A program made the translations under genes and the position numbers. The notes beneath the pieces are model-generated. The model made no database searches. It was not told the origin of the DNA and saw only the letters and a list, made by a program, of their open reading frames with translations. A DNA stretch of 5,686 nt. It comes from CAYYNP01 sp964472545. Lineage in GTDB: Bacteria; Planctomycetota; Planctomycetia; Pirellulales; Thermoguttaceae. How positions within the stretch are numbered: the stretch's first letter is position 1; each line of letters starts with the position of its first letter. Shown here piece after piece: positions 5,621 to 5,686 of the stretch. The DNA lies in NCBI GenBank assembly GCA_964472545.1, contig CAYYNP010000456.1, positions 1 through 5,686 of the forward strand. Reading direction: 5' to 3'.

Positions 5621-5686
<66 letters not shown>

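Overview
The window reads as chromosomal DNA of a planctomycete, most likely from the Pirellulales. The reasons are high GC, a secreted barrel protein that looks like the planctomycete-centred DUF6666 family, standalone metabolic genes, and intergenic gaps holding palindromic and tandem repeats. This placement is inference; there is no rRNA or other phylogenetic marker here.

Every convincing gene lies on the minus strand, so in transcription order the window runs from right to left. From 5686 to 5201 there is no recognisable gene. The outermost 66 bases contain only A and C, including a run of 37 C (poly-G on the other strand), and look like a contig-end sequencing artefact. Next come a signal-peptide-bearing putative outer-membrane beta-barrel protein (5200-3824), an IscS/NifS-type cysteine desulfurase (3578-2349), an M20-family metal-dependent amidohydrolase (2214-1000) and a YbdK-like carboxylate-amine ligase of the GCS2 family (1003 to the left edge, truncated).

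Only the last two genes are clearly one transcription unit: the hydrolase stop and ligase start overlap as ATGA. A ligase that forms an amide and a hydrolase that usually breaks one are therefore translationally coupled. This is the most plausible metabolic story here, but the substrate cannot be read from the sequence. The barrel gene and the desulfurase appear to be separate units, divided by gaps of 245 and 134 bp.

The gaps carry most of the unexplained structure. Between the barrel and desulfurase genes there is a REPIN-like pair of inverted hairpins, each preceded by GTAG and showing a compensatory base-pair difference. Beside it are a candidate promoter and five 15-bp tandem units that would form the desulfurase mRNA leader. 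Between the desulfurase and hydrolase genes there are two 18-bp imperfect palindromes exactly 50 bp apart. The right-hand gap contains a degenerate 7-bp G-rich repeat. I see no tRNA, rRNA, CRISPR array, insertion sequence or known defence system.
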